Shown: positions 1 to 12,531, counted from the stretch's first letter. The stretch is DNA of 64,000 nucleotides from Nipponacmea schrenckii (GCA_030562195.1 JAUJPP010000007.1:17233769-17297768); one strand, 5' to 3'. Notes: generated by a model from the sequence alone, not told the origin. Numbers and translations: made by a program.

Positions 1-103
1 ACTATCTTGAAGCAGTCTCATCTATCTATACAACAACATTTGAGAAGGGAAAAGAAAATAGTTGTATCATTGTTACCTAACAATTACTGTTTTAAATTTT
101 CAG

Positions 104-543
104 AAGAAGAGGAAGCTTTAGTCACTGAGCCTGTAGTTTCTGAGATTACAACGGTACCCCCTACCACCACACCCAAACAATGTATGCATAACTACCCTTC
201 CACTGATGTCAAAAGAGAAGTTGTTTTCCCCGAAATCGCCGCCAACAATGCATCATCATGTACGGAAATGTGTGACAGGGATCCAAATTGTATTGAAGTC
301 GTATCCTATGACGTAACTCCACTAAACTGCATCCTTAACATGGGTCGTATTACTCTTGCTGGGATGAACGAGGCTTCGTGTTTATCGTCCTGTGAAAGCA
401 AACCCGAATGCCTTACAATTATTATCCGTCAGATGAAATGTCAACACTTTAATCGTATTTTTACACCATCAGAGATACAGTACGACGATACACACCTCTC
501 TACTATGTATTGGAAAGCATGTGGTAATATTACCGCAACATAA
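104..543 (+). CDS. Terminal exon of a secreted or surface protein with a PAN/apple-like Cys-rich region (partial gene)
   Basis: The exon follows a good acceptor (pyrimidine tract, then CAG at 101-103) and reads open to TAA at 541-543. It enters in phase 1, with two bases completing a split codon. It starts with an acidic stretch and a Thr/Pro linker (TTVPPTTTP). About 110 residues follow with regularly spaced cysteines in two blocks, including CTEMCDRDPNC and CLSSCESKPEC, and a final Cys close to the C terminus. This spacing resembles PAN/apple-type extracellular modules. No membrane segment is present, so this end would be soluble or secreted. An AATAAA-like signal near 590 fits a 3' end. 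Upstream exons are outside the window. Open sequence from 7 to 103 in the same frame is probably intron. The family call is from cysteine pattern only. Confidence 0.6.
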
Positions 544-1354
544 ATATAAAACTAGGGTTTTTCACAAAAGACGTTTGTGTAATGCTGAAATAAAAATATG
601 AAACCAAACTCATTGTTCTCATTGCTCATGATGTCCAGTTTCGTAAAATTGTCAGTATTTATAAGTGTTCTTTAGATGGGTTCTTTCTGATTCATATACT
701 TACTAGTGTTCCTCGATGTCCTGGTTGTCCCCGACTTTAAACTTTCATAAGGACTCAGTCCACCAATTCATTTGCCATATGTTTCAATGTTAAATCACGA
801 AATTCAACCTTCCATAACTTTTTCCAGAAATCTCGTTGAAAACTTTCCTATATGTCACATGAGAGCCTGGCCAATACTTGGTTTCTGTACAAAATTTCAA
901 TATAGCATGACCATGAAAATTTTGAACAAAAAATGAATGTAAACCACTACATTTTATCAACATCCGCTTGACTGTCACTGCACACAAAACCACTATTTTT
1001 AGAAATAACCTTCCGCCAATTAAATTTCTCATTATCTCAGAAATTCTGAAAGAAAATGCAATTTCAGACATCAAATTTCAAATCTAGACCAAAAATTAGT
1101 CCAAAATGGGCATGCAAAAAACCCCAAAGGAAGGGAGAAAGAGGATTTCTGAAAATAGAACGGACTAAATTCGTATCATTAGCATAAAATGTTTTTGTGG
1201 TCTGAGTCCATAAAATATTACGAAAGGAAAGAGTTACCCCCGCCTGAAAGATCTGAAGTTTCTACTCGACCTCCTGACCTATTGACTCCTTGATACAGGT
1301 CTTAATACCGTTAGTCAAATATATTTATATATAGCATAATATATAGCACCCAAC
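544..1354. other. Non-coding stretch after the PAN-like exon
   Basis: An AATAAA-like hexamer lies near 590, about 45 bases after the stop. Beyond it I see no coding exon, RNA gene or recognisable repeat before the minisatellite. The minus-strand open frame at 790-1074 has no family signature. Confidence 0.5.
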
Positions 1355-2632
1355 TATACATGAATTGCAGAACGATACAGAAATAAAACTGTTAAAATAG
1401 TATTCAATACATTGATTTCCGAGCGATGCAGAACAACTATTAATATAGTTCTCTATATATCAATTGAAAGAGCGATATGTAAACACCACTATTTAAAATA
1501 GTTTTCTGTATATGAATTGTAGAGCGCTATATGTAAACACCACTATTAAAATAGTGTTCCCTACATCAATTTCAGAGCGATGCAGCTATTAACATAGTAA
1601 AACACTTTTGTTAAAATAGTTTTCTGTACATCAATTTTAGTGCCATATGAAAAACCAATTGTTAAAAAAGAGCTCAATACATCAATTGTAGAGCGATATA
1701 AAAACACCACCTGTTAAAATAGTGTTCTAATCATCAATTGTAGAGTGAAATAGAAACACAACTGTTAAGATATTGCCCTACATATCAGTTGTAGAGCGAT
1801 ATAAATACACCGTTGTTAAAATAGCGCTCAATACATCAATTGTAGAGCGACATAGAAATACCACTGTTAAAATAATGCCCTAAACATCAGTTGTAGAGCG
1901 ATATAAATACACCGTTGTTAAAATAGTGCTCAATACATCAATTGAAGAGCGATATAGAAACACAACTGTTAAAATAATGCCCTACACATCAATTGTAGAG
2001 CGATATAAATACACCGCTGTTAAAATAGTGCTCTAAACACCAAATATATATAGAAATGCAATTGTTAAAATACATGTAGTGCTCTCTACGTCAATTGTAG
2101 AGCGCTTTAGAAAAACCACTGTTCAAAAAGTACCCGGTACATTAATTCTAGAGCGATACAGAAATACCACCGTTAAAGGGATAATAGTTCTGAGAATGAA
2201 CATAAAATTTTAAAATTTGGACTTTAAATTTTTGTTTTATCTTGTAAAGATAAACTTGACCAATAAGAGCTCCAATTATAAGTAAACCTACCTTCTGCCA
2301 TAAATAACATAAAAAAAAAAAAAAATAAAAAAAAAAAAATATCCAAAAAAGCAATAATTATCCATAAATAGGCATTTGACTGTTGAAAAACCCTTAATAA
2401 TTAAATTGAGTTTTTCGGATATTAAGAGATTCTTTTACATTATGACACCAGGTTAGTTCACTGATAACTATATACTCATATTGACCATTCTTGAGAATTA
2501 AAATTTTATGTTCATGCTAAGACACAGTATCCCTTTGAAATAGTGCTCTAAGCATCAATTGTAGAGCGCTATAGAAAAACCACTGCTAAAATAGTACCCA
2601 ATACATTGATTGTAGAGCGATACATAAAAAGT
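1355..2632. repeat. ~51 bp minisatellite, interrupted by a MITE
   Basis: Degenerate tandem copies of a ~51 bp unit built around the words CATCAATTGTAGAGCGATAT, AGAAACACCACTG and TTAAAATAGTGCTC. There are roughly 16 copies before 2173, and the array resumes after 2537 for about two more. Copies diverge most at the left edge, near 1360-1500. The break at 2173-2537 is a separate terminal-inverted-repeat element. Confidence 0.9.
2173..2537. mobile_element. TTAA-flanked MITE (family 1, copy a) inside the minisatellite
   Basis: The left end TTAAAGGGATAATAGTTCTG followed by AGAATGAACATAAAATTTTA is mirrored at the right end, whose reverse complement begins TTTCAAAGGGATACTGTGTC and continues GCATGAACATAAAATTTTAA. 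The element has no open frame. It contains an A-rich run at 2309-2339. Read in reverse it aligns with the copy at 18150-18469, sharing AATTCTCAAGAATG and TCAATATGAGTATATA. Confidence 0.8.
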
Positions 2633-4020
2633 ATTTATTCATGAAAATGTAATAAACACAAGTACATGAATATATTTTAGTAATTTTATTCTTAACCATG
2701 AAGAAATCAAACACATATTCTTTCTACCAAATAAATAATTCATCTCAGATTAGCGTTTTTAACATTCAACTTTCTTGATTTGAATCAAATCTGAATAAAA
2801 ACTGGCAAGAATTGTGATGTGGACATTGTGAAGATCGGCGTTAACTTACGAATGGGGGGATTTACAACATAATTGCATTAGAACGAGAGGGTCAAGGGTG
2901 TCTTATCTGCCATGAACAAGAACATTTTCATTACTGTTGAAAATAGAAACCAAGCGTTTACTATATAGTGTTCGGAAATTCATCTTGGAGTTCTTTATAA
3001 AAACGTTCGACATCTTAGAGGCATGTTAAGTTTCCTTACCGTGTAGTATTGTAGGTGGTAATGAAAGGTATGATTTGATTGTCATGTTGGGTATTCTCTG
3101 AAATCTTGATGAAAGATGATATAAAGATAATAATAGGTATAACAGAAAATTCTATTCTCACCTTATTCATATCATAAAAGTTAACTTTTTTTAGAAACGC
3201 ACCTTTAAACATCCAGATTTTTAGAATTTAAGCCGGGAATTACATGGTGTCACGCGACTATATTTGCTGAAGCGGAAGTTTTTTGTATTATATTTGATAA
3301 CGCCGTCTGAGATTGATTAATTAATTGGAACTACAAATTCCACATGATTTTCTGCAATTCTTTTAATTAAGTAATTGATTTTAGCACGGTCAATATCGAA
3401 CTGCGTCAATTAATCAGGTGTAATTTCACACTGAAATGAGTCCCTTGGCCAATATACATATGTTTTAAAGCTGTCATAGATTTGAATTCCATGATACGAC
3501 ATCTTCACTATGTCAAGCTATCACGATCTTCCTGTAATATCATGACTGCAATAGCTTGATATTATGAAGATGCTAATTTGAGGAAAAATTGGCACCCTAA
3601 TCGTAATATAAATGTGTGGATATTCTAACTGCGATCTTAGTCTATACTAATGATTTAATATGATCCCAATAGAGATTAGGACATTTTAAGAAATTAACTC
3701 CCATAGCACTGGTATAGGTCCCAAGTATTAGGTGTGATAAGAGGATACTCGTCTATAGAAGTACTTCTGGAAGGCAATGAAAGGGGATCTACTACCATGT
3801 TCGAGAACATTCCTATTTCTTTTATACTACCCAAACCAAATGAACCAACGCCTGATCCAAGTCGATTTCTTTTTATATCAGAACTGAAAGTGGTGTATTG
3901 TCTGGCTTTATAATGAGATTTTTAATTCATTGCAGGGAGACATTAGTAACGTAATCATTTGAAATCACAATTCAAACCAAGCTAATGTTTAAATTCCATG
4001 TCTATTCTTTCTATTTTCAG
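2633..4020. other. Intron or intergenic stretch without recognised genes
   Basis: No frame with exon signals or family similarity is visible. The last ~60 bases form the polypyrimidine tract and acceptor of the exon at 4021. Confidence 0.45.
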
Positions 4021-4466
4021 ATCAGGTTATTTCCGGTACAACAACAGTGACGACGCCATTCGCTGACCAAACCGGAAACGAATCGGATTGCTGGTGCCCG
4101 TGTGATCTCCTTAACAACAGTATCACTACTGACGACGAGTTGAGACGATGGGTTCAGACAATAATTAGTGGTCTTGCAGTCGATAAGAAATTAGTTTCGC
4201 AGACGATCAGGAAGAAAACGAGTGCATCTGACGACAGGCCGTCTGCTCAAGGAATTGGCTACGTGGGAGTGCTCGTGATAGTGCTCTCTTTCCTCGCCAT
4301 TGTTTTCTTGGATCTTCAGTCATTGGTCGGAGATTTCAAGAGAGCGCGTTTGAATATTCGAAAATTATTAGAAGAATCCGAGCCGAGTCCTAGACCGTCC
4401 TATTCACACACGATGCACCAAGATGTCGGTGACGCCATTAACAGGCCAAAAATAAAGAACCAATAA
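4021..4466 (+). CDS. Terminal exon encoding a single-pass transmembrane tail
   Basis: The exon follows the acceptor TTCTATTTTCAG ending at 4020 and runs to TAA at 4464-4466, entering in phase 1. It encodes a Thr-rich start, a CWCPC cysteine cluster, a charged helical stretch (DDELRRWVQTI), a basic segment, then one hydrophobic span of about 20 residues (GYVGVLVIVLSFLAIVF) and a ~55-residue hydrophilic tail. From memory, this Cys-cluster, helix, TM and basic-tail layout recurs at the C termini of uncharacterised mollusc surface proteins. No matching upstream exon lies between 544 and 4020. Since the acceptor phase equals that of the 104-543 exon, it may be an alternative last exon of the same gene, or the end of a neighbouring paralogue. 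AATAAA sequences overlap or follow the stop (near 4450 and 4462). Confidence 0.65.
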
Positions 4467-5879
4467 ACCCTAACTAACAATGTTGTGAATTGAATGTGCC
4501 TTTTCTTTTAAACAGAGTCTGTGGTATAGTTGTATAATTTCCTCTTTTTTTGGCTTTCAGCAATCCTAACCAGTTTTAGTAAAGCGGAAGTTGTTTCGGT
4601 AATAAATGATCCATTTCGCTGCTCGAGCAAAACTATGTACTTCCGGAATTTTGCAATGATTTGAAAGTTATATTGCCACCGAAATATTAAATAACTTTTT
4701 GGGGATACAGTTTGAATTCATTATACGTCTGTTTTGTTTTCATTGTCTTTTATTCCAAAAGTCCCAAACTAACACGAATCACGAATCAAGTGGTAATGTG
4801 GCAATATGGACATAGGTCTTGCAAACTATGGCATTAACGTGAGTGGAACTTTCGTCGTATTTATTTTGCTTTGCTTTATTTAAAGTATAGTCACTTGCTA
4901 CATTAAAACGTATTTGTATGACATCTAACGGGTAAATTTAAGGTAGTCTAAGCATTTTCAACGATTATAGTGTTCATTTTGCTAAGAAATAGTGATACGG
5001 CTCACAGCATAAAAGGCACCTGTTATATTTATACAGCACAAGATACCTTTGAAAAATATTAACCAGATTTTCAAACTCCATTCAAATCAAATTATTCCGA
5101 AGCTTGATCGTTCGTTAAACATGGGTTTAAACCAGTAGGATCACATCTGGAGCTATATGATCGACTGGTCAGATATTATTTGAATACAAATCTTTTCTTT
5201 TTACCTCTAAGGTCAATATTACAGCCGACGACAGCTTTATTTAAAAGGCCAATTGTATTATTTATTTTATCGCGATGCACATTCATTTTTCTACATGTAT
5301 TAGTGAGGCATAACTAAATATATTTTTAAAGGAATGGAGGTATTCTGGTCGACTTAGTGATTGACAGAATCTGAGAACTACTAGAATTCCAACGTTGACT
5401 TGCATCTTGCGGCGATGGGACGTCCTGATACTTGATTCCGTTACGACCAAAGAATCGCAGTTGCCATAAGAATGAGCGATCAAGCATTCGATCCTAGTTA
5501 ATGTAGTCGGTTAATTCTCAATAAGATCATTCCATTTCATGTGACTGGCACAATGAGATGTTTTAACACTCTGAACCCCCTTAAAACACTTACTGAGTAC
5601 AGAGTAATGGTAATTTCAGAATGGTGTTGTAACAACCGTCCTTTCAATAAACAATTGTGCGGTTGCGTAAATATACGTTAAGGGATAGTAGATTTTAGAA
5701 TTTCTTTATGTGTATTGGAGGCACATTCCAAGTTTTAAACAATTGATTCCCATTTCCCGATCAAAAACGGTCTAGAAATCCTCTTTAAAAACAAACTTTC
5801 TATTTATTTTAATATACCTCTTTATTATGTTCCACATCTTCATTATAATCACATTAGTCGATCGGCAAAGTGAGAATAC

Positions 5880-5950
5880 GCCATATTCATTAGCCCTGAA
5901 GGTGTAGAAAAGTAGAACTTCAAACTCCATTCATTTTATTTTCGTATGTT
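5880..5950 (+). repeat. SINE 3'-tail fragment
   Basis: ATTAGCCCTGAAGGTGTAG, AAAAGTAGAACTTCAAACTC and CATTCATTTTATTTT match the tail of the longer copy at 6440-6575. It is a degraded fragment. Confidence 0.5.
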
Positions 5951-6439
5951 CCTGCAGTCAACCTATCGTGTGGTGTTGTATTTTGATTATATTTTCCAGC
6001 CCACTTTATTTCAAAAGCTTTTTAAAGCTTTCCTCCACCATTTTATAATGTATTTAATTATGTATTGTCATGTCATTTACCTTAATGAATGTGTTCTATT
6101 CAGTATTAAAGTATTTTTTATATTGTAAAACATTGTATTTTTATTTATATTCTTATATAAGTGGAGATAATACTCAGGCCCCAATCAACAATATTTAATA
6201 CATGGACAAACAGGGACATGTTGAGCTGTGGCGCAAACATAAGAGTCAGATATTCGGACTAACTTTCATATAATCTAAATTCTTAGTCAAGGGACGTAAT
6301 TGGACGATCAAAATATCGTTTTCCTATTCCACTGTATTTATCATGTATCATGTAAATAACATATATATAGGATGTCTATGGTATTAATCCTGTATCATGT
6401 AAATGCATAATTGGCATTCATTATCATATTTTCACTTCG

Positions 6440-6575
6440 CAAATAGAGTAGGTTTAGGCCGCTGTCCTGGCAAAATTCCCTCATTAAACACTGAACAATG
6501 GCGTTGCCCGTCTTTATTGGTCCGCAAGGTGCAGGAGAATAGGACGTTAAACTCCATTCATTTCATTTTATTTTA
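6440..6575 (+). repeat. SINE 3'-tail copy ('AGGACGTTAAACTCCATTCA' type)
   Basis: Carries TTGCCCGTCTTTATTGGTCC, GTGCAGGAGAATAGGACGTT and AAACTCCATTCATTTCATTT. Related pieces sit at 5880-5950, 22975-23012, 52900-52975 (inverted) and 58840-58900. The shared T-rich tail and dispersal in both orientations fit a retroposed SINE. No tRNA-like head is visible in this copy. Confidence 0.6.
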
Positions 6576-6774
6576 TAACTAGATATGTAACGATATGCAC
6601 ATTTATTAATGACTTCAAATCAAGTGCGACAATATAGCAAGGGAGAGCACGCTTTTAACAATCAAGAATATAATTTCCTTTAGTACATGCGCAATGCATA
6701 ATTTCTCATCCTGGTACACGTTGCGCTGTCAAAACAGAATTTGAACATATGGAATAAAGCAAAGTTGACTGAAA

Positions 6775-9700
6775 ATGGGTACAACTTTTATAATTTTAGG
6801 TTGGTATACTTTATTCATATTTCGTAATTTCCAGGTGATGGAAACTTCAATCGAAATACCACGGGCATAACTGTCTTCTGCCACCACAGTATGTTCGATG
6901 AATTACCGGTGTGCTTTCTCACCATTGTAGATATATTTTCACAATCTTTACAAATTGACAATTATTTTTGTATGGATTGAAGTCATTCCGAAATAGCAAT
7001 GGAGGTGTTTGATTGTTTGTGGGTACTAAACTTGCATTAGTACATAAACTATCTTATTTCTAATCACATGATTTACAGAATTTTGTTTAGCTTAGGTTAG
7101 AATGAGCATGTAAAGTAGGGTAGGCTACTGTCTGACCACATTGAGGTTTGAATTTTCCCTTACTTCATAGACATTCAACATATAATTTTCAACTGCATGT
7201 CATTTGTTTTAAAATGTCCTTGGGCCCATAGAAACATTAAGTTCAGTGATTTTAGATACCGGAAGACAGAATAGACACACCTCCCTCTAAAAACTTCATG
7301 TGAAAATGACCTACTTGTAGACTGTAAATTCCCAAAGATAACTCAAATCATGTTTACATATAATGACTTTTCTTGGTGGTTAATATATTCATCAACCCAA
7401 AGACAATATAAGAGTCTCAGTTATATTTTATAGGTTGTTATTTCAATGCATACAGAAATGATTGCTAAAAGTTTATTAAGTACCCAGTAACATGAGAGTC
7501 ATTAGGTGTATGAGATTATAAGGAATCCTCAATCTTACTTATAAATTATGATGACTGGGATCTTTTACACAAGACAGAAAATACACTGTAGGATATTTTC
7601 TTAGGGCATTATAACTGTGAGTGCACAAAGAAGAAAATGTTTCTTGGGATAATTTTTTAATTCATTTATTTCAGGAACGTCCATTTTGGCTGTATTTTTA
7701 GCGGGATATTTTGCACAGAAATATTTGCCTCCACCTAAACCTAAAATATTTGGTGTAGACTTGGGTAAGTTTTATAGTTTAAGGCTGACTCTTATTGTCA
7801 AAAATGAAAAAATGATCTCTTATAAAGTTAAATTTCAGGTTAAGAGTAAAATGTATTTACAGTACATCCTGATTAGTTAAGGTTTTAGAAGCATACATCC
7901 CTTAAGATAGAATTTAGAGATTGGGGCAACTCATTTGATTATAAATGATAATATTTTGATTATGATTTCAGGAACAACCTATTCCTGTATAGGAATGTAT
8001 CATGCTATAAGTGGCCATGTTGATATTTTAGAAGCCCAAGATGGTCATAAATGTATACCCAGTGTAGTTGCCTATAGGTGAGTTAGTACTGAAATTCAGA
8101 TTCTATAATTGGTGCTTAAAATGTTAGCCTGACTCTATCTTTTATCTAGGAGAATAGATAGCGATCTAGAGTCACCTGGCATACAACAATACAACTCTCT
8201 ATTCATCCTCATTTACCTAAAAGGGGCACTCTTGGTTTTTTGTAGGTTGTAAAAAGAAATTTGCTCAAATAAATTTAGACACTGAAATCTTGAGAAATGT
8301 GTACTGTACATATCGGAGAGTTTTAATTGAAACAAACCTGCCGATATTATTTAAGTTACCTTTGAAAAGCTCTCCTCATTCTGGGATCGCATTGGCACAA
8401 TACAGTTAGCATAGTAATAAGTGGTTCAATGGCCTTATCTTACTTATAATTGATAACAAGAGATCCTCTGGTAAAAAAATTGCTTCTGTCTATATGGATG
8501 CAGCCAGAGTAAGGCAGGCCATTTTCAGGCATTAAACATATTTGCATAAGGCTTAAAAATATATTGTTATTTAACATAATGCATGTATCTAAATTTTACA
8601 CACTGAGCCTTTCTGTTTCCTGTAAAGATTCCAATCAACGTGTTCAATAAATACATTATGGTGTGTTCATTGTAAATAATGAATTGTTGTTATTTTGTAG
8701 TGAAGAGGGGATACTAGTAGGTTATCATGCTGTAGCTCAGTCAGAACACAATCCTAGAAATACACTGTATGATGCTAAACGATTTATAGGAAAAGTTTTT
8801 AACAAGTCAGACATAGATAGCTTAACAGAAACGCTATCCATTTCAAGTGAGTATTTTTTCTGGTTTTGTTCAAAGGTTTGATTGCTTTGCTTATGTATTT
8901 AAAGCGAACCAAATAGAAGCCTAAAATGAAACTTATGAAAGAAATGATTGATTTATTTACAATAATATTGTTATAGGGACAGTGCAATAATCTCAGGTTC
9001 CTGTGTCCTGGTTTTGAAAACATCCGATAGTAGTTGGAAGATGAAAATCATTCTCTTTTGGCACATGATACATTTATATTTAGTAGATCAGCTGTTAATG
9101 GGTGCAGATACAATGCTAAGTGGTATGGCCAAGGACCAGAAAGAATCCTTAACTGTGAATCTAAGTTGTTATCCTTGTACAATATAGTTGTTTGTTCAAC
9201 TCTTAGCTAGAAAAGAAATATTTTTAACTATTTCCATTTCAATTTTCAATGTATTTTATGAAATTGGTTTTCAGTTAGAGATAGATGATAATGGTATGAT
9301 AAACTATATTGTGAATGTAAATAATACAGTACAGCGTATATCACCAGAACAAGTAGGCTCTAACATCATCAAGACATTACGTTTAGCAGCTATTGCTAAC
9401 GTTAGTTCACCAGTTGATAAGGTTGTCATGTCAGTACCAGCAGAATTTAATCAACTACAGAGAAATTTCACCAGAAAGGCTGCCAATCTAGCAGGTGGGT
9501 TGTGGTCAATTAAAATCATTACTAGAAAATTTCCTAGAAATCTGAAAAAGCAATTCCAGTGATAGGGTGAAATCCAGAATCATTAAATTTTGTAAACATT
9601 TCCAGTGAAAGAGAAATGTTGATGTTCCCAAGGATATCTTTGGTAAAATATTTGCTAAAAATCTACAAAAAGAATGAAAACTAGATCCCCAGGCTTCGCG

Positions 9701-12531
9701 AGGTTCTGACGCAGTGCGTAGCAGTTTTGATATACGCTTTAAAACTACCCCACAAAGTATCTATAGAACACTAACATTATTTTACAGAGTATAAGTCGTT
9801 TTATTTCAAAGCATAATTGGTTCACTGAAACTCGTGTCAAGTAGATCGCCCAAAAGCATAATTCAACAAACAGTATTTAACGACGAAATTCGCAATTTTC
9901 ATATGATGATAAAACATAAAGTATACATCGTACATCAAAATGTAATATATCAATGGATAGATCTTTTAGAGAGGTAAATATCAAAATCAAAGTTCAAAAA
10001 TTGGTTTCCAAATATAATTCAGCAATCGATATTACATTCTATAGACATCAGAATTACACAAATCAGATCAACTCCGGAGGCCCCATTTCGATTTTAAGAA
10101 AATTACGCAGAGTTAGTAGTGAAGATAAAAAACAAAATTTTCAAATACTAAAAAGCGCATTTTTGGTGGAAATATGTGGTTTTATATATCATTGCAAAGA
10201 GCAGATAAACCCTAATAAGATTCAATTTGAATTTTTGTTATTTATGAATTAGTTCACGTGACAGAGCTCTTTAAAAATAAAAATCACAAATTTCAATCGG
10301 CTATAAAACTGGAAGTAATCATTGGACAACAGAAATGAATATATCAGTGGAAAGATATTATCAAAGGCAATAAGTTGTGTTCAAGTCACCAGGTCACCAG
10401 AGGTCAAGGTCACGAAATATGGGCCTTGAAAGTTTTAGGCATTACCCAAAAAATTAAAATGGAAATAAACGAAAATTAAAATCAAAATTCAAAAATTGGC
10501 TCCCACATATGATTGCGCAATCTACTCTAGTCATTAAATACGAAAAAATAACGAAAAACCGCTTTATCCCCTGAATTTGAATTTCAAATTTTATAAAAGT
10601 TTGACATTTCAATATGGCGGCTAATCGTTTGCTGAAATTGATTTTTTTATTTTAAAAGCGAATAACGTCAAAACCGGAAGTGATTTCGAAAATTTGAAAA
10701 ATAATTTTTGATCGCATTAAAAGTTTTTATCTATCTATAAGTTTTCAAGTGGATGGGATTAAAATTGTAGAAGTTGAAAAAAATGCAAAAATTGAAATTA
10801 AAAAAACATCTATAAAAGTAATGAAATAAGCAATTTTAAACTGCAGTGAATTAGCTAGCAGTTTAAAGAAGCTAGCAAAAGAAGTTCTGTCAAAATCGGT
10901 TGAAAAATAGAGGTAATAAAGAGCAAAATCCAAAATAACACCATTGTCCACAGCTCTTTTCCGGTTGAAATAAATGATGTCATTTTACATTCACCTGATG
11001 GTAGTCTAGCAGTTTGAATAGGCAATAGCAACAGGTAGTTTGTAGCTAGTTGCCTTCTTAGAGAACAATCCAAGGTAAAATTGGAAAAAAAAAAATAGTC
11101 ATTTCGAAAACAAAGCAGTGCGTTTGATGAACGCACTGCAATGAAATTAATCATGTCATTTAGAAGCATTTCAACGGACTAAGAAAGAACAATACTTGAC
11201 AAGGAAAACATGGTGAATTTTGAGGATTCTTCATCATTTGTGAAAGTATAGGATATTTATGATTTGTTATGTAAAATTTGTAAAAAAATATATAGAAGTA
11301 GAAAGGTTTATATTATAGATATGCTATGTAATATATTCAGAAGTAGTATATCCTTATATCTTGTGTTTTTAGTGTTGACATGTGTTTGTTTGTTTACAGG
11401 TCTGGAAGTATTAAGAATAATCAATGAACCAACAGCAGCAGCTATGGCATATGGTTTACATAAACATCCCAATATGCAGACTATATTAGTGGTAGATCTA
11501 GGAGGGGGTACATTAGATGTTTCTATATTAATGGTACAAGGGGGAATGTTCCTAACACAAGCCATGGCAGGTATGTTAACATAGAAAAGAATGAAGAAAA
11601 CTTCACAACTAAATATGTCCCTACCAGCAGGTCCTTAGCAAAACTACCTGGCATTGATCTTTCCTGATTAATCCGTACACTTTTTTAACTGGTATGACTG
11701 GAATTATGTGTGAAGATGACTTATGTAACATCAACAGATTTTCACACATAGATGGAACTCAAAACCCACAGCCACCAGTTGCTTGATGACCAATGCTCTA
11801 ACTGACTGTGCTATATAACCTCAATCTCACAAATTATAATCAAGGATTGCCCACCAGACATGACCTAACACTGGAAAGTTATTTAGAAAAATAAACACAA
11901 CAGAAATATCTGTGACTGAATTTAAGTCTATCCTTATACAAAGTGAAATAAATTTAATGATATGTAAAAGAAAAAGTCGTAATTTATCTTTTCAGGTAAT
12001 AACCAACTTGGTGGTCAAGATTTCAATCAAAGATTATTACAGTATTTATTACAGCAGATCAGTCAAAAATTCTCTCGGCCTCTTCTTGATAAGGAAGATG
12101 CTCAGATTTTACGAAATCAAGTTGAGGAGGCCAAAATCAATTTGACCAACTCTGATCATGCGTTGATTCATATCAAACTTCACTCCTTTGACAATCAAAT
12201 TTATGAACAAGTTATCCAAAGACATCAGTTTGAAGAACTGAATAAAGATTTATTTGAAAAAGTTTTAGAACCAATAAAAACAGCATTAGATTTTGTGGAA
12301 CTGGAAAAAAGTGATATAGACGAGATCGTACTAGTTGGTGGTTCAACTCGTGTGCCTAAAGTTAGACAAATTATTCAGGAGTTTTTTGGAAAACGTCCCA
12401 ATACGTCTGTGGATCCAGAGTTAGCTGTAGCTACTGGTGTATCAATACAAGCTGGAATTATTGGTGGTATGTGGCCATTGACAGTTAGCGCTGTAGAACT
12501 AGAAACACGGGTTCAGAAGATCCATGTCTAA
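6775..12531 (+). CDS. HSPA13: Heat shock 70 kDa protein 13 (STCH), microsomal Hsp70-like ATPase
   Basis: Seven coding exons: 6775-6799, 7675-7764, 7972-8077, 8701-8875, 9275-9494, 11400-11570, 11996-12531 (TAA), giving 440 aa. A hydrophobic N-terminal signal/anchor (about residues 5-22) precedes YLPPPKPK and the phosphate-1 loop GVDLGTTYS (35-43). Further Hsp70 nucleotide-binding motifs follow: [28 protein letters not shown] (213-225), DLGGGTLD (238-245) and VGGSTRVP (376-383), then the conserved [12 protein letters not shown]. There is no C-terminal substrate-binding domain, as expected for HSPA13, an ER/microsome-associated ATPase. Human HSPA13 is 471 aa; this model lacks most of its hydrophilic linker insert. 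The start is supported by alignment of MGTTFIILG with the human N terminus. The exon 4/5 junction is uncertain: the strong GTGAGT donor at 8847 is out of phase with the acceptor used, so the model uses the donor at 8876. Confidence 0.92.
9660..11180. repeat. Probable dispersed element in HSPA13 intron 5
   Basis: This stretch looks unlike flanking intron. The word GCAGTGCGT occurs at 9711-9719 and again as a perfect 10 bp-stem hairpin at 11115-11139. Internally AATCAAAATTCAAAAATTGG-like sequence is repeated about 500 bases apart (near 9978 and 10475). No transposase is visible; the open frames at 9953-10252, 10745-10951 and 10855-11169 have no recognisable domain. Element class and exact ends are unknown. 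Confidence 0.45.

Larger units (their letters stand above)
4467..6774. other. Intergenic region and HSPA13 upstream region
   Basis: Contains two SINE-tail fragments (see 5880-5950 and 6440-6575). A palindrome-like TGCGCAATGCA at about 6687-6697 resembles an NRF1-type promoter site and lies ~85 bases upstream of the HSPA13 start codon. This fits a TATA-less promoter but is only suggestive. The short open frames at 5283-5483 (minus) and 5946-6128 (plus) look random. Confidence 0.4.

Noticed and set aside
9953..10252. 99-residue plus-strand open frame
   Set aside because: Lies inside an HSPA13 intron in a probable repeat, with no domain, splice context or codon pattern of a gene.
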